Shown here: in pieces, positions 37,149-46,953 of the stretch
How positions within the stretch are numbered: position 1 is the first letter of the stretch
Layout of the letters: every line of letters begins with the position of its first letter
NCBI RefSeq assembly: GCF_900128525.1
Contig: NZ_FQTQ01000048.1
Coordinates: 25,019 to 89,018, forward strand
Length of the DNA stretch: 64,000 nt
Direction of reading: 5' to 3'
Source of the DNA: a methanotrophic endosymbiont of Bathymodiolus puteoserpentis (Logatchev)
GTDB taxonomy: Bacteria > Pseudomonadota > Gammaproteobacteria > Methylococcales > Methylomonadaceae
Notes under the pieces: generated by a model
Told to the model about the DNA's origin: nothing
Seen by the model: only the letters and a program-made list of their open reading frames with translations
Databases searched by the model: none
Program-made: the position numbers and the translations under genes

Positions 37149-39767
37149 ATGTTAACTCCCCACAACCTTAATAGCGCGCAGCAAATTAAACAAGCGATAC
37201 AAAAGCATAATAGTTACCTAAAAAGCATCTTCTCCCCGAAAAAACCAATTCAACCGCTGTTACTAGGAAAATCACTGTTTATAGATGGTGTACTACATGC
37301 CATATGGAAGCGTTTTATAGTTCAAGCTCCGGAACATTTTGCCTTAATTGCTGTAGGCGGTTACGGTCGACAAGAGATGTTTCCGTATTCAGATATAGAC
37401 ATTCTTATCTTGTTTGACGACAAGACACCAGAACCAGCGAAGGAACAGCTCAGTGCGCTATGCACCTTCCTTTGGGATACTGGCTTAAAACTAGGGCTGA
37501 GCGTACGCAGCACTACAGAATGTATTCAAGCAGCAACAGTCGACCAAACCATTATGACCAGCCTAATGGAGTCCCGTCACTTAGCTGGAAACCAAGACCT
37601 TAGCAGTGACCTAGACACGCAACTCTCTGAGCAAACTCCTTGGAGCTCAGAAAGGTTTTATAATGCTAAACTTGAAGAGCAGCAACTCCGGCACCAAAAA
37701 TTTCATGGTACAGCCTATAATTTAGAGCCCAATGTCAAAGAAGGTCCCGGCGGGTTAAGAGACCTACAAATTATCAGCTGGGTCTTTAATCACCATTACA
37801 AAACAACCGCTCTACGCGAATTAACTCAATACGATTTCCTCCCTCAAAGCGAATATGAAGAGTTATTTTCCGCACAAGAACTCTTATGGAAAATACGCTT
37901 TGCCCTCCACTTACAAACAGGGCGTTGCGAGGATCGGCTGCTTTTTGATCACCAACGCGAAATAGCCTCCTCTTTTGGCTTTACCGAACAGCAAAATAAT
38001 GAAGGCGTAGAGCAGTTTATGCAATACTACTTCAAAACAGTCATGCAGCTAGAACGACTTAATGAAACTTTATTGCAATTTTTTGACGAACATTGCCTAG
38101 CTCACGACGAAAAAACTTATAAGCCTCAAGTCATCAACGAAAAATTTGATAGCATTGCCGGTTACATTGCTGCTAGAAGTGTTGGCATTTTTGAAGCTCA
38201 TCCACGCGCATTGCTAGAGATTTTTATATTAATACAAAAAATCCCTTCAATTAAAGGTATTAGAGCAACCACCATTCGCCTTATCCGCTGTAACTTACAT
38301 CTGATTGACGAACATTTTCGCCAAGACCCTCTTGCTCGACAGCTCTTTATAGATATGCTCCGCCAACCTTGCAGGATTAACCGCGTACTACGCATGATGA
38401 ACCGCTATGGCATCCTCGCTGCATACCTGCCCAGCTTTAATAATATTGTCGCACGCATGCAATATGACCTATTCCATATTTATACAGTGGATGAACACAC
38501 ACTTTTTGTGATCCGTAATTTGCGACGCTTTGCCTTAGAAAAACACAACGAAGAACTGCCCTTTTGTAATAGTATTTTTCTCTTAATCCCTAAGCCTCAT
38601 ATTTTATATACGGCCGGATTATTTCATGACATAGCCAAAGGTAAAAAAGGCGACCACTCCGAACTAGGCCAAGTCATTGCTAGACAGTTCTGTATCGATC
38701 ATAAGATATCAAATCACGACACAAAATTGATTTGCTGGCTGGTGCAAAACCACCTAGTTATGTCGATGACAGCGCAACGAAAAGATATTAGCGACCCCGA
38801 AGTGATTCATGAATTTGCCACCAGAGTAGGCAAAATAGAATACTTAAACTACCTATACTTACTCACCGTTGCTGATATTCGTGCCACTAATCCCGAACTA
38901 TGGACTTCATGGAAAGATTCTTTACTAAAAGAACTTTATAGCGCCACCGCCAATGCATTGAGACGCGGTTTAGAAAACCCCGTCCTACAATTAGACACTA
39001 TAAGAGAAACGCAATCCGAAGCACACAAAGAACTGCTCGCAAAAGGTCTATCGGCAAAAAGCATCAAAAAAGCATGGAGTCATATCAGTCCAGATTATTT
39101 TCTACGCTACTATGCTGATGAGGCCATCTGGCACACTATCGCTATTAATGCCACCTCAGAAGAAGACTTGCCACTCATCCTCTTGCGCCCACAAAACCAA
39201 CGTGGTAGCGCAGAAATTTTTATCTATGCCCAACAAAAACAAGAAGGCTTTATCTTCTCGCGCTGCACAACCGCACTGGATAATTTGGGCTTAACTATTC
39301 TTGATGCAAGAATTATCTCCACTCAAAATGAGCTATACACCCTCAATAGTTTCCAAGTACTAGAGCAATCTGGCGAGCCTATTTCCGATTTACGTCGTGA
39401 ATTACACATTTGCTCTACAGTAAAGCAACAGTTATGTGATCCTCCCAATACCCAACAAAAAAACCTGCACATTCATTCTCGTCAAGCCACGCATTTCCCC
39501 ATTCGAACTCAAGCTCGCTTCTATCAAGATCCACAGAATACGTATAATATTTTAGAGTTAACCACTACCGACCATCCTGGCTTACTAGCAAAAGTAGCTC
39601 ATTTTTTTCGCACTCATCAACTCAATCTTATCAGCGCAAAAATCACCACCATAGGCAGTCGCGCAGAAGATATATTTTTTTTAAATACTCAATCGAAGCA
39701 ATTATTGAGTGACGAACAGATGCAGAGCTTAGCTAAGGATTTAACCCTGCTCCTAAAAAGTAGCTGA
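37149..39767 (+). CDS. glnD: Bifunctional PII uridylyltransferase/uridylyl-removing enzyme GlnD
   Basis: Senses glutamine and modifies or demodifies PII proteins, controlling nitrogen assimilation. The nucleotidyltransferase domain has GGYGRQEMFPYSDIDILILF (G70-F89; D82 and D84 bind metal). A linker follows (EGPGGLRDLQIISW), then an HD domain with LFHDIAKGKKGDHSELG (about 490-510), and two C-terminal ACT domains (about 690-770 and 800-870) for glutamine sensing. 872 residues, slightly short of E. coli (890). Its start follows the map stop directly, so the genes are co-transcribed. Confidence 0.96.
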   Translation: MLTPHNLNSAQQIKQAIQKHNSYLKSIFSPKKPIQPLLLGKSLFIDGVLHAIWKRFIVQAPEHFALIAVGGYGRQEMFPYSDIDILILFDDKTPEPAKEQLSALCTFLWDTGLKLGLSVRSTTECIQAATVDQTIMTSLMESRHLAGNQDLSSDLDTQLSEQTPWSSERFYNAKLEEQQLRHQKFHGTAYNLEPNVKEGPGGLRDLQIISWVFNHHYKTTALRELTQYDFLPQSEYEELFSAQELLWKIRFALHLQTGRCEDRLLFDHQREIASSFGFTEQQNNEGVEQFMQYYFKTVMQLERLNETLLQFFDEHCLAHDEKTYKPQVINEKFDSIAGYIAARSVGIFEAHPRALLEIFILIQKIPSIKGIRATTIRLIRCNLHLIDEHFRQDPLARQLFIDMLRQPCRINRVLRMMNRYGILAAYLPSFNNIVARMQYDLFHIYTVDEHTLFVIRNLRRFALEKHNEELPFCNSIFLLIPKPHILYTAGLFHDIAKGKKGDHSELGQVIARQFCIDHKISNHDTKLICWLVQNHLVMSMTAQRKDISDPEVIHEFATRVGKIEYLNYLYLLTVADIRATNPELWTSWKDSLLKELYSATANALRRGLENPVLQLDTIRETQSEAHKELLAKGLSAKSIKKAWSHISPDYFLRYYADEAIWHTIAINATSEEDLPLILLRPQNQRGSAEIFIYAQQKQEGFIFSRCTTALDNLGLTILDARIISTQNELYTLNSFQVLEQSGEPISDLRRELHICSTVKQQLCDPPNTQQKNLHIHSRQATHFPIRTQARFYQDPQNTYNILELTTTDHPGLLAKVAHFFRTHQLNLISAKITTIGSRAEDIFFLNTQSKQLLSDEQMQSLAKDLTLLLKSS

Positions 39768-39825
39768 TTTTACAAAGCTTTTAATCACCAACAATACGAC
39801 TTACTAAAAATAACAAAAAACCAGC

Positions 39826-40650
39826 CTAACGATTAATTTTACCTGTAATAAAAGATTTCATCTTATCACCCAACTTTTCTTTTTTCTCTAATCCAGAATT
39901 TTTCTGTTCAGTCACCCCTCTAAGCCTCTCTTGCTCTTCCTTATGCTTTATAGACTGTAATTTCTTACGCAATTCATTCCTGTCTTCATCAGTAATATCC
40001 AGACTAACAAACTCGCTATCTTTACGCAGTAAATAGCGCGCTAAAGTATCCAGAAAAGCATCATCAATATCTGCTGGCTGCCACATTTCTGCATAGGTAG
40101 AAAAATCAATATGATTATTTACTGTGACTTTAATCTGTGACCGCTCATAATCCACTGCAAAGCGCACACGTACTGGTATTTTCTTGGTCACCACAAATTT
40201 AGCCGACTCTTCACCACCTACTCCGCCAAGCCTATACATTTTTGAAGCAACCCGCTTGGCATGTAGAAAAGCATTTTCCTGCTCAATCGCTGATTTAGTC
40301 TGCACGCTATACTCAAGCTGGCCCTTGCCAACGCAATAAAAAGTTAGATTAATTTGCACTAATTTATCAAAATCAGAAAATCCGCCATAGCCATCCGTGT
40401 TAATCTGATAGTCTTTTTGCATCAGCGTACCTAGGCGTGGAAAGCGATCGCTGTAATTTTCCACTTGTACAGGCACCTCAAGGTAATTTAAATGCTCGAC
40501 TAACTCTTGCAAGTATTTAAAAACCTGCTGCATCTTAGGCAAAACTTGCGTTTTATATAACTTAGCTCGAAGCGCTTGTTGATCAACGGTTTCCTGTTCG
40601 GATAATTTTTTCTGGCCCGCTTCTTTTCTTAATTGATCAAGAACACCCAT
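39826..40650 (-). CDS. Conserved hypothetical protein downstream of rlmB
   Basis: A 274-residue soluble protein without signal peptide or membrane segment. I do not recognise the family. The N-terminus is helical and charged (QLRKEAGQKKLSEQE), the centre (about 55-200) looks beta-rich (YCVGKGQLEYSVQTKS, RVRFAVDYERSQIKVTVN), and the C-terminal 60 residues are Lys/Glu-rich and probably coiled coil. It starts 3 bp after rlmB in an rnr-rlmB operon, which suggests, without proof, a link to RNA metabolism. Confidence 0.75.
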   Translation of the reverse strand: MGVLDQLRKEAGQKKLSEQETVDQQALRAKLYKTQVLPKMQQVFKYLQELVEHLNYLEVPVQVENYSDRFPRLGTLMQKDYQINTDGYGGFSDFDKLVQINLTFYCVGKGQLEYSVQTKSAIEQENAFLHAKRVASKMYRLGGVGGEESAKFVVTKKIPVRVRFAVDYERSQIKVTVNNHIDFSTYAEMWQPADIDDAFLDTLARYLLRKDSEFVSLDITDEDRNELRKKLQSIKHKEEQERLRGVTEQKNSGLEKKEKLGDKMKSFITGKINR

Positions 40651-40653
40651 CGC

Positions 40654-41397
40654 TTACGCACCAAGTCTTTGCCTAAATACTTCATAAATCAACACCCCTG
40701 CAGCAACCGAAACATTTAAACTTTCGACACTACCCTGCATAGGAATTTTAACCAAGAAATCACACTGTTCGCGCGTTAAACGACGCATACCTTTTTCTTC
40801 AGCTCCCATCACCAAAGCTATCGGCATATTAACATCGGTTTCATAAATCGTTTTTTCGGCCTCCCCCGCCGCGCCAACGATCCAGACACCTTGCTCTTTT
40901 AGCCAAGCAATCGTCCGACTAATATTCGTTACCTGGTAAACAGGGACAGTTTCTGCTGCGCCACTGGCTACTTTACAGACTGTCGGCGTAATGCCCACAG
41001 CTTGATCTTTAGTAACAATGACACCTTGCACACCTGCTGCATCAGCAGTACGTAAACAGGCACCTAAATTATGCGGGTCTTGAACATGATCTAAAATCAA
41101 CCAAAACGGTACTTGTTTAGCGCTTTCTACTACCGATTTTAAATCATTTTCAGAATGCATTGCTGGCATTTCTACTTCTAAAATAATACCTTGATGATTT
41201 GCCCCTTTAGACAAACTATCCAATTGCTTACGATCCGCTTTCTGAATATTAATGCCTCGCTGCCCCAAACCTTTTACTAAGCCCTGCAAGCGTTCATCTT
41301 GTCTTTTTTGATCGACCCACGCCTGATTAATTTTCTCTGGCGAATAATCCAGTGCTGACTGTGCAGCATGTACACCGAAAATTTTTGCTAAACTCAT
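40654..41397 (-). CDS. rlmB: 23S rRNA 2'-O-ribose G2251 methyltransferase RlmB
   Basis: SpoU/TrmH-family SPOUT methyltransferase acting on the ribosomal P-loop guanosine. An N-terminal L30-like substrate-binding domain (about 1-75) precedes the knot domain with LDHVQDPHNLGACLRTADAAG (motif 1), VMGAEEKGMRRLTREQCD (motif 2) and IPMQGSVESLNVSVAAGVLI (motif 3; first 20 shown). 247 residues. It overlaps the rnr stop by 4 bp, the conserved rnr-rlmB pair. Confidence 0.95.
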   Translation of the reverse strand: MSLAKIFGVHAAQSALDYSPEKINQAWVDQKRQDERLQGLVKGLGQRGINIQKADRKQLDSLSKGANHQGIILEVEMPAMHSENDLKSVVESAKQVPFWLILDHVQDPHNLGACLRTADAAGVQGVIVTKDQAVGITPTVCKVASGAAETVPVYQVTNISRTIAWLKEQGVWIVGAAGEAEKTIYETDVNMPIALVMGAEEKGMRRLTREQCDFLVKIPMQGSVESLNVSVAAGVLIYEVFRQRLGA

Positions 41398-43742
41398 TTA
41401 TGTACCTTCTTCTCTACCTTACCTTTATGCTTTGGCTTTTTATGTTTTGGTTTCTTTCTGCTTTTCTTCTTAGCTGGTTTATCTAGTGTGTCTGCTGCTG
41501 GAGTCCGTGCCTTTATTTTTCTTTGCTGGCCTAGTAACTCAAAGTCAATTTTCTTATCATCTAAATTAACACCAATAACAACAATATTTACACTATCACC
41601 CAAGCGATAACACACACCTGTGCGCTCGCCTTTTAGCTGATGGCTTAGTGGGTCAAACTTAAAAAAGTCTTGACCCAAAGACGTCACATGTACCAAGCCT
41701 TCAACATACAAATCAGCTAATTCAACAAATAAGCCAAAACCTGTTACCGCAGAAATAATTCCAGGAAAAGTTTCACCAATTTTATCTTGCATAAATTCGC
41801 ATTTCAACCAACTAACCACATCACGCGTAGCATCATCAGCGCGTCGCTCATTAGATGAACAGTGCTCACCCAACAACGCAATCTCTGGAAAACCACAATA
41901 AAAGCTTTCTGGTGATTTACCTTGTAAACAGTGACGAATGGCACGATGCACCATTAAATCAGGGTAACGACGAATTGGCGAAGTGAAATGCGTATAAGCA
42001 TCTAAAGCTAAACCAAAATGTCCTTTTTTCTCAGGACTATAGACCGCTTGCGACATAGAACGTAATAACACTGTCTGAATTAAATGTGCATCTGGTCGAC
42101 CTTTAATGGTACGCGTTAAGTTCATATAGTCTACTGGAGTAGGCTTATCACCTCCTCCTATATGTAAACCAACTTCTCCCAAAAAGGTTTTTAAATTCTT
42201 AATTTTTTCTTCTGAAGGTCCTTCATGAATACGCAATAAACGCGGCATTTTTTTACGATTCAAATAACGTGCCGCTGCACTATTTGCTGCAATCATAAAC
42301 TCTTCAATCAACTTATGTGCATCATTTCGCTGGGTAGGCACAATTTTTTCAATTTTACGGTTTTCACCAAAAATAATTTGCGTTTCCTGTGTATCAAAAT
42401 CCATTGCGCCTCGCACTTCACGCTGTTCACGCATCGCCTTATATAAAGCATACATTTCTTCTAAATGTGGTAGTACGGCTTGGTATTTTTTCTTTAACTT
42501 AGTATTATCATGCTCTAGCATCGCTGAAACCTTGTTATAGGTTAAGCGAGCATGTGAACGCATCACAGCATCAAAAAACTTAGTTCGCATTACTTGCCCT
42601 TGTTCATTAATAATCATCTCACAGACCATACACAAACGATCTTCATCTGGATTAATCGAACATAAACCGTTGGATAAAATCTCCGGTAACATTGGAATGA
42701 CTTGCTCAGGAAAATATACTGAGGTACTACGTTTTTTCGCCTCAAGATCCAATGCTGTACCCTGCTGTACATAATGAGATACATCAGCAATAGCAACCAA
42801 TAACTTCCAGCCTTTCGGTGTTTTACTACAAAAAACGGCATCATCAAAGTCACGCGCGTCTTCACCATCAATCGTCACTAATGGGATATTACGCAAATCA
42901 ACACGACCTTCTTTTGCTTCTTCAGCAACTACTTTCTTCAGCGATTTAATTTGCTCTAAGACCTCATCAGGCCACTCACAAGGCAAATCATAAGTGCGTA
43001 TTGCGACATCAATTTCCATGCCTGGTGCCATGTGCGCACCTAGCACTTCAGTAATTTCACCTATAGGCTGATGCCGAGAGGTCGGCTGTTTAGTCAAGGT
43101 AGCCACTACCATATCGCCTTTTTTAGCGCCATGACTGCCACCTTTAGAAATCAAAACATTTTGCGTAATTTTCTTATTGTCTGGTTTAACAAACTGTACG
43201 CCATGTTCACTCATGAAATGCCCGACAACCTGGTGCGTATTACGCTCCAAAACCTCAACAATCTTGCCTTCTCTGCGGCCTTTTCTATCCACCCCAGAAA
43301 CACGCACTAATACACGATCATTATGTAAAACTTGATTCATTTCTCGCGGGGTTATAAATAAGTCTTCGCCACCATCATCAGGCTTTAAAAAACCAAAACC
43401 ATCGGGATAACTTAAAATACGCCCGGCAATTAAATCTTGCTTGTCAACCAAGCAATATTGCTGCCGGCGATTAAATAAAACTTGACCATCACGTTCCATC
43501 GCACGCATACGGCGGCGCAAAGCTTCCAACTGGTCTTCAGACTCTAATGAAAATGCCTCAGCAATCTGCTTACGCCTTATCGGCTTACCATGCTGCTCAA
43601 TTAACTGTAAAATCAATTCTCGACTAGGGATAGGCTGCTCGTATTTAGCAGCCTCGCGTTGCGCATAAGGGTCGGCAACGGTACTAAAATCGATATTATT
43701 ATCTGAGGATTTGCTCATAATTTTAACTTTATTTTTATTCAA
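41394..43742 (-). CDS. rnr: Ribonuclease R
   Basis: Processive 3'-5' exoribonuclease of the RNB family that degrades structured RNA. Layout: winged-helix domain (about 25-90), cold-shock domains (ILSYPDGFGFLKPDDGGEDL), RNB catalytic domain with the Asp-rich IDGEDARDFDDAVFCSKT (metal-binding), HFTSPIRRYPDLMVHRAI, an S1 domain (about 645-730) and a Lys-rich tail. 782 residues from a TTG; the ATG at 43718 (MSKSSDNN) is an equally possible start. First gene of the rnr-rlmB-hypothetical operon. Confidence 0.95.
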   Translation of the reverse strand: MNKNKVKIMSKSSDNNIDFSTVADPYAQREAAKYEQPIPSRELILQLIEQHGKPIRRKQIAEAFSLESEDQLEALRRRMRAMERDGQVLFNRRQQYCLVDKQDLIAGRILSYPDGFGFLKPDDGGEDLFITPREMNQVLHNDRVLVRVSGVDRKGRREGKIVEVLERNTHQVVGHFMSEHGVQFVKPDNKKITQNVLISKGGSHGAKKGDMVVATLTKQPTSRHQPIGEITEVLGAHMAPGMEIDVAIRTYDLPCEWPDEVLEQIKSLKKVVAEEAKEGRVDLRNIPLVTIDGEDARDFDDAVFCSKTPKGWKLLVAIADVSHYVQQGTALDLEAKKRSTSVYFPEQVIPMLPEILSNGLCSINPDEDRLCMVCEMIINEQGQVMRTKFFDAVMRSHARLTYNKVSAMLEHDNTKLKKKYQAVLPHLEEMYALYKAMREQREVRGAMDFDTQETQIIFGENRKIEKIVPTQRNDAHKLIEEFMIAANSAAARYLNRKKMPRLLRIHEGPSEEKIKNLKTFLGEVGLHIGGGDKPTPVDYMNLTRTIKGRPDAHLIQTVLLRSMSQAVYSPEKKGHFGLALDAYTHFTSPIRRYPDLMVHRAIRHCLQGKSPESFYCGFPEIALLGEHCSSNERRADDATRDVVSWLKCEFMQDKIGETFPGIISAVTGFGLFVELADLYVEGLVHVTSLGQDFFKFDPLSHQLKGERTGVCYRLGDSVNIVVIGVNLDDKKIDFELLGQQRKIKARTPAADTLDKPAKKKSRKKPKHKKPKHKGKVEKKVHK

Positions 43743-43939
43743 ATTTCTTTCTTTTCATAATTATTTTCTTCATCATAACGCAAGATACGCGCACTGCGTA
43801 GTAGTTTTCCCTTAATCCACATTAAGAGTAACAATAATCTAACCAAGGCTAAAATAGAGTTAGCTACATAAGGTTTATTAAGACGCGGTACAATACTCGC
43901 TAAATATAACTATTTATTCTTATTCATCAAGGCAAGCTC

Positions 43940-44194
43940 ATGAATTTACTCGTTCGTAATATCGCGCGCACTCTAACAGAAGCAGAGCTTCTCGCATTAT
44001 TTAAGCCTTATGGCAGCATTCAGTCCTGCACCTTAGTTATGAACAAAGAAAGCGGACTATCCAAAGGGTTTGGTTTTATCGAAATGCCCAAGGTAGGCGA
44101 GGCTAAAGCGGCCATACTAGGACTTAATGGTAAAAATGTAGGAGGCAGCAAACTACGCGTTAAAAAAGCTGAAATCAAACAAGCAGTAGACTAA
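43940..44194 (+). CDS. Small RNA-recognition-motif (RRM) protein
   Basis: An 84-residue single RRM domain: RNP2 LLVRNI near the N-terminus and RNP1 KGFGFIEM in the middle, with the following helix [13 protein letters not shown]. Such bacterial RRM proteins bind single-stranded RNA and often respond to cold, but the target here is unknown. It is 14 bp ahead of the VF530 gene, so the two nucleic-acid-binding genes probably form an operon, divergent from rnr. Confidence 0.9.
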   Translation: MNLLVRNIARTLTEAELLALFKPYGSIQSCTLVMNKESGLSKGFGFIEMPKVGEAKAAILGLNGKNVGGSKLRVKKAEIKQAVD

Positions 44195-44208
44195 GGCTAA
44201 AAATCACC

Positions 44209-44487
44209 ATGACGACTGTTCAAGAAAAAAAGCGCGTCAACCAAGACCCGCTCCATGGACTCACACTAAAAGAGATTATGATCCAATTATACGAGAAGTA
44301 TGGTTGGGAAGAGTTAGGGCAGCACGTGAAAATAAAGTGCTTTACAGACAACCCAAGTATTACTTCTAGTCTTAAATTTCTGCGTAAAACCCCTTGGGCA
44401 CGAAAAAAAGTAGAAACGCTTTACCTAAACACAGAATGGCCAAAAAAGGATGTTTGGGCTAATGCACGCAATCGCAATAAAACATAA
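44209..44487 (+). CDS. VF530-family (DUF2132) DNA-binding protein
   Basis: A 92-residue basic protein. [22 protein letters not shown], the run [20 protein letters not shown] and [10 protein letters not shown] match the VF530/DUF2132 family, first studied from Vibrio fischeri and considered DNA-binding from its structure. The cellular role is not known. It is co-directional with the RRM gene and followed at once by a palindrome and then an insertion sequence. Confidence 0.88.
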   Translation: MTTVQEKKRVNQDPLHGLTLKEIMIQLYEKYGWEELGQHVKIKCFTDNPSITSSLKFLRKTPWARKKVETLYLNTEWPKKDVWANARNRNKT

Positions 44488-44493
44488 AGGTAT

Positions 44494-44546
44494 TGAGAGA
44501 GACTTTTAGCCGTGACTTGTATAAAATCACGACCAAAAGTCTCTCA
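44494..44546. repeat. Dispersed palindrome after the VF530 gene
   Basis: Arms TGAGAGAGACTTTTAGCCGT and the near complement ACGACCAAAAGTCTCTCA surround a TATAAAAT core. It is the same family as the element at 26447-26502. It lies 10 bp before the left target duplication of the neighbouring insertion sequence and may end the upstream transcript. Confidence 0.82.
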
Positions 44547-44565
44547 CAACACCTCACCTATTAAG

Positions 44566-46108
44566 TAACGGTGTCCGCAACAATACATAAGATGGTAGAC
44601 ATACATCAAATCTATGGGTGATAATAAGTTTCCTAAGGTGTAAAAACCAACTTTTACGGAATTCAATTGCACGAAAAAGTGGCGCTCAGAGGGAAGGACA
44701 GGCGTTCTAATTGATTGAAAATAATGCAAAAAAAGGCTTGACAGGTCGAATAGGATTTGTTTGCGTATTACCATTTATAATCAGTCACTTACGCTTAAAT
44801 AATGTCAAAAAGATTAGATAGCTTGCAATCCACACTGATGGATAACACCGTTTTGGGAGAATGGTTCTTGCCCATGCAAAAAGCCCTAGATAAAGTTCGC
44901 TTTTCACGCCAAAAATATTCTGTACTCTCTGCTGAGTTTTTTATTTTATTAGGCTGCTTACGTCAATTTCAGGGAACAAAGATACTACGAGAACAAATTC
45001 AATCTTTATTCGACATTGATGACACCGCTGAAAAAGCCCCCTTAGCCCGCTCAACATGGTCAGATGCATTAGCCAATTCATCACGCAGCAAAATATTGAA
45101 ACAGGCTGTCCAAGTCTTGGTGACTTCTGCAAGAAATGAACTGCCCGACAGGTTTTCGGGAAAAGAAGAGTTGGGGATGCGCTCTATTTTTGCCATAGAT
45201 GCGAGTTATCAAAATGAATCAAGTCATTATCAACCGATTTATCCAGGCCAGGGTGGGACTGATAATAAGAAAGGGCACATGAATATGACGACCTATGATA
45301 TGCGAGCAGGGATTGCCATTGATAGTCAGACAGAAACTCGCTCTATTGATGAAATGCGCTTTATCAAAGAAAGCTGGGAAGGTTCTCACTGGACTTGCAA
45401 AAAAAATGCACTTTTTGTGGTTGACCGCGCCTTTATTGAAGCGCGTTATTGGGATTTACGTAAAACAAAATACGATGTGACAGTGATTACACGAATGAAA
45501 TCGACTTTCAAATATCAAATTCTTGAGGAAAGTCATGTTGAACAGTCGGCAGTTAATGAGAATATTGTGTCTGATAGGAAAATTCAACTTAATAGCTCAA
45601 AACAAGTTTGGCGATTAATACAATTCGTATCGCCTGACGGCAAAGTTTATGAATATCTCAGTAATGATTTTACATTGTCACCTGGTATGATTGCTTTTCT
45701 TTATCACCGACGCTGGGATGAAGAAAAATATTTTGATAATTACAAAACAGATATGGCTAATGCCAAAGCATGGGGGAAATCACCTATTGCTATTGAGCAA
45801 CAAGCTTTATTGGCATTGGTTACACATATACTCATGCGCTTATTTCTAAATAAAAAGGGACAGGAGATGGGCTTGGAAGAAGACCATCAAACACAACAAA
45901 AACGCCATGAAGCAAAAGAAACCGCATACTGTATTGACTGGGAAGGCAATTATAATCGTGCTTTTTTTAGAAAACTATCTAAGATTACCAAACAAGCTTG
46001 GCGGTTCTTAAAAAACAATTTCCTAAAGAAAAGCGCCACATGGCTCTTTGAGCGCAAGCTCCGACCTGTTTTGATGGCATATCTGTAATAAAATGTCGGA
46101 CACCGTTA
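44566..46108 (+). mobile_element. Second IS4-family insertion sequence, about 1.54 kb
   Basis: Terminal inverted repeats TAACGGTGTCCG at the left and CGGACACCGTTA at the right bracket a single transposase gene. CCTATTAAG occurs directly outside both ends (44557-44565 and 46109-46117), a 9-bp target duplication; because bases are shared with the ends, 7 bp with 13-bp repeats is also possible. The element lies between the VF530 gene and the ABC permease gene, whose start is only 24 bp beyond its right end, so it has probably replaced or modified that operon's promoter. Confidence 0.9.
44802..46088 (+). CDS. IS4-family DDE transposase
   Basis: Transposase of the surrounding element, 428 residues and uninterrupted. 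The catalytic residues are Asp133 in SIFAIDASYQ, Asp208 in LFVVDRAFIEA, and Glu308 in the YREK signature Y301-x2-R304-x3-E308-x6-K315. It has little similarity to the transposase at 2404-3537, so the two elements belong to different IS4 subgroups. Confidence 0.92.
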   Translation: MSKRLDSLQSTLMDNTVLGEWFLPMQKALDKVRFSRQKYSVLSAEFFILLGCLRQFQGTKILREQIQSLFDIDDTAEKAPLARSTWSDALANSSRSKILKQAVQVLVTSARNELPDRFSGKEELGMRSIFAIDASYQNESSHYQPIYPGQGGTDNKKGHMNMTTYDMRAGIAIDSQTETRSIDEMRFIKESWEGSHWTCKKNALFVVDRAFIEARYWDLRKTKYDVTVITRMKSTFKYQILEESHVEQSAVNENIVSDRKIQLNSSKQVWRLIQFVSPDGKVYEYLSNDFTLSPGMIAFLYHRRWDEEKYFDNYKTDMANAKAWGKSPIAIEQQALLALVTHILMRLFLNKKGQEMGLEEDHQTQQKRHEAKETAYCIDWEGNYNRAFFRKLSKITKQAWRFLKNNFLKKSATWLFERKLRPVLMAYL

Positions 46109-46131
46109 CCTATTAAGCGACAGAGAACATC

Positions 46132-46953
46132 ATGACTCCCAGTTTTCTCAACGCCATTCTACTCATCAGTCAATTTGAGTTAAAAAGGCTATTTACCACA
46201 CGTAAAGGCCTACTTTACCTTATTACTTTTAGCATAGTTTGGTATTTTATTTTGCTCTACCCCATTCGCTTTTCCGCCGATCTATTTGCACAAAATAAAA
46301 GCTCAACGCTAGGCAGTAATTTTTTTGAATTTATCGGCTTTGGCGCATTACTTAATTGGCAGATACCCGAATTTGGTGTGTATTGGCACATTGCTTTAGT
46401 GATGTTTCCTTTATTGTGTATTACTATTACTTCCGATCAAAGCTGTTCTGATAGAGAGCGAGGTACTTTACGTTTTCTTTCCTTGCGTGCTAGCCGTGAT
46501 AGCTTATTTTTGGGTCGTTTTGCAGGTGCCATGGCGATTCAGACACTGTTAATCCTAGTCACAGCGCTAACAACATTAATATTAACAATCTATCGTGACA
46601 CCAATTTATTACTAGTCGCCTTAAATAGCGCGAGTGCAATTGCACTTAATTTAGTTTTAGTGCTACTGCCCTTTACCGCGATGATGGCAGCCTTATCGGC
46701 CAGTGTTAAATCCGCTAGACAAGCCACCGTTTGGGCTATTCTCATCTGGAGTTTTCTAGCAGGAATCATTAGTGGTCTGTCTTATTACCTGCCTGCGCTA
46801 ACTGTTTTAAAAATTCTGATCCCAGGTTACCAAATGGCTGATTTATCTCAACTAGCGGAATGGCAAACTTTAGAACTGGCATATATTCCCATCCTGCAAT
46901 CCCTCGTTTTCCTAGGCATCGGGCGCTGGATTATGTCGAGACAAAGTTTATGA
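46132..46953 (+). CDS. ABC-2 type transporter permease
   Basis: Inner-membrane permease of an ABC exporter, 273 residues with six predicted membrane segments (for example about 22-42, 80-100, 135-155 and 245-265). The cytoplasmic motif SDRERGTLRFLSLRASRDSLFLGRF resembles the coupling region of ABC-2/CcmB/NosY-like permeases. The substrate is unknown. It overlaps the ATPase gene by 4 bp. Its upstream region begins immediately at the end of an insertion sequence. Confidence 0.85.
   Translation: MTPSFLNAILLISQFELKRLFTTRKGLLYLITFSIVWYFILLYPIRFSADLFAQNKSSTLGSNFFEFIGFGALLNWQIPEFGVYWHIALVMFPLLCITITSDQSCSDRERGTLRFLSLRASRDSLFLGRFAGAMAIQTLLILVTALTTLILTIYRDTNLLLVALNSASAIALNLVLVLLPFTAMMAALSASVKSARQATVWAILIWSFLAGIISGLSYYLPALTVLKILIPGYQMADLSQLAEWQTLELAYIPILQSLVFLGIGRWIMSRQSL

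Noticed and set aside
44544..44774. 76-codon leftward frame at the left end of the second IS
   Set aside because: It crosses the IS terminus and target duplication and has no protein features.
46860..46949. Upstream extension of the ABC ATPase gene
   Set aside because: The extension lies inside the permease gene; the ATG at 46950 forms a standard 4-bp overlap and begins the conserved domain.
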